Origin: an uncultured Pelagibacteraceae bacterium
GTDB taxonomy: Bacteria > Pseudomonadota > Alphaproteobacteria > Pelagibacterales > Pelagibacteraceae
Length of the DNA: 16,617 bases
Reading direction: 5' to 3'
NCBI GenBank assembly: GCA_902548045.1
Contig: CACCPR010000013.1
Coordinates: 1-16,617, forward strand
The notes beneath the pieces are model-generated. The model saw only the letters and a program-made list of their open reading frames with translations, did not search any database and was not told where the DNA came from. Shown here piece after piece: positions 14,957-16,617 of this stretch. Made by a program: the position numbers and the translations under genes. The first letter of the stretch is position 1; each line of letters starts with the position of its first letter.

Positions 14957-15718
14957 ATGTTTAAATTTGTTAAAAAGTACATATCAGAAAACACAGGTAT
15001 TCTCATTCGTTTAGATGATATAGCAGAAAATATGAACTGGCCGTTAATGAAAAAATGTGAGGAGTTATTTGATAAGTATAATATTAAGCCTTTACTTGGT
15101 GTAGTAAGCAATAATCAAGACCCTGAACTTCTATCTTATCAAAAAAATGATAATTTTTGGGACCAAATAAGAAAATGGAATAAAAAAAAATGGGAAATAT
15201 CTATGCATGGTTATACTCATATATATGACAGTGAAACCAAAAAAAAAGATTATTTTAATTATGGTGGTAAATCTGAATTTTTTGGACATAGTTATGATGA
15301 ACAATTTTCTAGAATAAATAATAGCTTAAAAATATTCAAACAAGAGAATATAGAAATTAGATCTTTTTTTGCTCCCAATCATACCTACGATAAAAATACT
15401 TTCTCTGCTTTAAAAGCAAATAATATCAAGAATATCATTGATGGATATGGATTAATGCCATTCGAAAAAGAGCAATTAAATTTTTTTCCGCAATTATTTT
15501 ATAAAGAAATTCTTCTTCCTTTTGGAATTCAATCAACTCAAATTCATCTAAATTATTGGAAAGAAAAAGATTTTATAAATTTTGAAAAGTTTATAATTAA
15601 AAATAAGTCAAAAATCATTTCATTTGATCAAGCTTTAGGCAAAGTAAACAATGGATCAGTTTATCAATTTATTAATTGGATCGTGGAAAAAACTCTTAAA
15701 ATAATGAGGAAGTTTTAG
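14957..15718 (+). CDS. Polysaccharide deacetylase-like protein (DUF2334-type)
   Basis: A 253-residue protein of the NodB/CE4-like fold, probably a metal-dependent deacetylase acting on a glycan or other amide. Residues 14-22 hold GILIRLDDI, with Asp20/Asp21 as base and metal ligand. SMHGYTHIYDS supplies His84 and His88 of the metal triad, and FFAPNHTYD (138-145) is the next conserved loop. There is no signal peptide from the chosen start, so a cytoplasmic precursor-modifying role is more likely than wall hydrolysis. I chose ATG 14957 because earlier in-frame starts (to 14885) would run into the acetyltransferase gene and add only Tyr/Ile/Phe-rich sequence. It overlaps the convergent methyltransferase gene by 4 bases. 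Confidence 0.82.
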   Translation: MFKFVKKYISENTGILIRLDDIAENMNWPLMKKCEELFDKYNIKPLLGVVSNNQDPELLSYQKNDNFWDQIRKWNKKKWEISMHGYTHIYDSETKKKDYFNYGGKSEFFGHSYDEQFSRINNSLKIFKQENIEIRSFFAPNHTYDKNTFSALKANNIKNIIDGYGLMPFEKEQLNFFPQLFYKEILLPFGIQSTQIHLNYWKEKDFINFEKFIIKNKSKIISFDQALGKVNNGSVYQFINWIVEKTLKIMRKF

Positions 15719-16425
15719 GCTTGATAAATTATAGAGCACAATTTGTCACTAAATTTAATTTTTTTCGCATATTTAAGATCAATTTCTTGTAAACCACTTT
15801 TTATTTCTTCTTTTGAAAAATTAAGAAGACAAGAAATAAATCTTTTTTTTATCATTCTTATATAGGTTTTTTTTAAAATTGAGACTTTAAATACAAAATT
15901 ATCTTTTTTGTACTTTGAAAAATTTTTTTCGATAATTTTTATTAGCACTTTATCCCTTTGAAGACTTTTATTTAATTCAACTTTCATTCTGTTAAAATAT
16001 GGAAATTCATTTTTGTTAGTTTTTAAAAATAATATTATAATTTTTCCTTTTCGATTCAATTTTTTCTTCGCTAAGTTAAGTAACTTATTAATATCTTTTA
16101 TATTAAAAAAATGAATAGTTTGTTTTATTAATATCAAGTCGAATTTATTTGAAGTCAATTGTAAATATTTTATTGCATCTTTTTTAATAAATGTGATATT
16201 TTTTTTTATTGATTTATTTTTAATTACATCTAGCCCTACTGGTCTTTTAGTAAATTTGTATTTATTTTGAAGAAAGCTAATAATATTTGCTCTTCCACAC
16301 CCTATATCAAGAATATTTGTTTTTTTATTAAAATTTACTCTAGATTTTAGATATTTATGAAAATGTGCGATATATTTTTTTGAGGCAAGCCAAGTTTTAT
16401 TATCCCAATTCTTTAGAGATTTCAT
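15715..16425 (-). CDS. Class I SAM-dependent methyltransferase
   Basis: A 236-residue methyltransferase. Motif I is NILDIGCGRANI (Asp40-Gly44), followed by an acidic ribose-binding position in VGLDVI, VKYLQ/ITFIKKDAIKYL, and FDLILIKQTIHFF at the position of motif IV. The C-terminal third is very Lys/Ile/Phe-rich and carries the substrate-specific part; the substrate is unknown. Its ATG overlaps the stop of the upstream phosphotransacetylase gene by one base (TAATG on the minus strand), so it is probably translated from the same message despite no obvious metabolic link. The 3' end overlaps the deacetylase gene by 4 bases. Confidence 0.85.
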   Translation of the reverse strand: MKSLKNWDNKTWLASKKYIAHFHKYLKSRVNFNKKTNILDIGCGRANIISFLQNKYKFTKRPVGLDVIKNKSIKKNITFIKKDAIKYLQLTSNKFDLILIKQTIHFFNIKDINKLLNLAKKKLNRKGKIIILFLKTNKNEFPYFNRMKVELNKSLQRDKVLIKIIEKNFSKYKKDNFVFKVSILKKTYIRMIKKRFISCLLNFSKEEIKSGLQEIDLKYAKKIKFSDKLCSIIYQA

Positions 16426-16617
16426 TAAAGAGCAACTACTGCTGCCGCCATAGATGCTAATCTTGCTTCAATATCATCAGCTCTGCTTGTAATGACAACA
16501 GGTACTTTGCCACCAATGACTACACCTGCTGCACACGCCCCCATAAAAAATATCATCATTTTAACTAATCCATTACCAGCTTCTACATTCGGAACTAATA
16601 ATATATCTGTTTTTCCA
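16425..16617 (-). CDS. pta: Phosphate acetyl/butyryltransferase, C-terminal end (5' part outside window)
   Basis: The last 63 complete codons before a TAA at 16427-16425. The translation includes DILLVPNVEAGNGLVK, GACAAGVVIGGKVPVVITS and RADDIEARLASMAAA. This is the conserved C-terminus of the Pta/Ptb family, with the diagnostic VP(I/V)xLTSRAD segment. In Xsc-based pathways Pta converts acetyl phosphate to acetyl-CoA, so with xsc at the other edge this could be the matching enzyme. A phosphate butyryltransferase or a MaoC-Pta fusion cannot be excluded from the fragment. It has the opposite strand to xsc and lies about 15.7 kb away. The methyltransferase start overlaps its stop by one base. 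Confidence 0.78.
   Translation of the reverse strand, partial: GKTDILLVPNVEAGNGLVKMMIFFMGACAAGVVIGGKVPVVITSRADDIEARLASMAAAVVAL

Overview
The window is about 30% GC by eye, very gene-dense, with short or overlapping gene junctions and few Shine-Dalgarno sites. Together with its gene content (TRAP transporter, C2/C3 sulfonate enzymes, GMC oxidoreductase) this points to a streamlined marine alphaproteobacterium of the Pelagibacterales (SAR11) type. That placement is inferred from style and content; no rRNA or other phylogenetic marker is present.

Layout. (1) 1-725: 3' end of xsc (sulfoacetaldehyde acetyltransferase). (2) 735-2795: a small SxtJ-like membrane protein followed by a NodU/CmcH-type carbamoyltransferase. 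(3) 2792-6541, minus strand: a tightly packed unit transcribed in the order GMC oxidoreductase, TerC-family membrane protein, short-chain dehydrogenase, M23 metallopeptidase. (4) 6542-6679: a divergent control region with a recognisable promoter for each direction and a short palindrome midway between them. (5) 6680-12077: a TRAP transporter (DctP, then a strong intrinsic terminator, then DctQ and DctM), an HpsN-type sulfopropanediol dehydrogenase and a zinc alcohol dehydrogenase, with overlapping junctions from dctQ onward. (6) 12181-13910: an operon of five small genes: a secreted protein, a DUF1330 protein, a four-helix membrane protein, an ABM-like protein and a GYD protein. (7) 13916-16425: three envelope or glycan-type genes (GNAT acetyltransferase, DUF2334-like deacetylase, SAM methyltransferase). 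(8) 16425-16617, minus strand: 3' end of a phosphate acetyl/butyryltransferase.

How the genes may work together. HpsN oxidises (R)-2,3-dihydroxypropane-1-sulfonate (DHPS) to (R)-sulfolactate. The TRAP system transcribed with hpsN is a plausible DHPS importer and the following alcohol dehydrogenase may act on the other enantiomer. Xsc releases sulfite from sulfoacetaldehyde and makes acetyl phosphate, which Pta converts to acetyl-CoA, so the top and bottom of a sulfonate pathway are both here. The middle steps (sulfolactate to sulfopyruvate to sulfoacetaldehyde, or SuyAB cleavage) and a dedicated regulator are not recognised in the window. The five-gene small-protein operon is the part with least precedent: three neighbouring soluble proteins probably share the dimeric alpha/beta-barrel fold, and they sit with a secreted and a membrane protein of unknown role. 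No tRNA, rRNA, CRISPR array, insertion sequence or long repeat was seen, and no gene-free stretch exceeds 140 bases.
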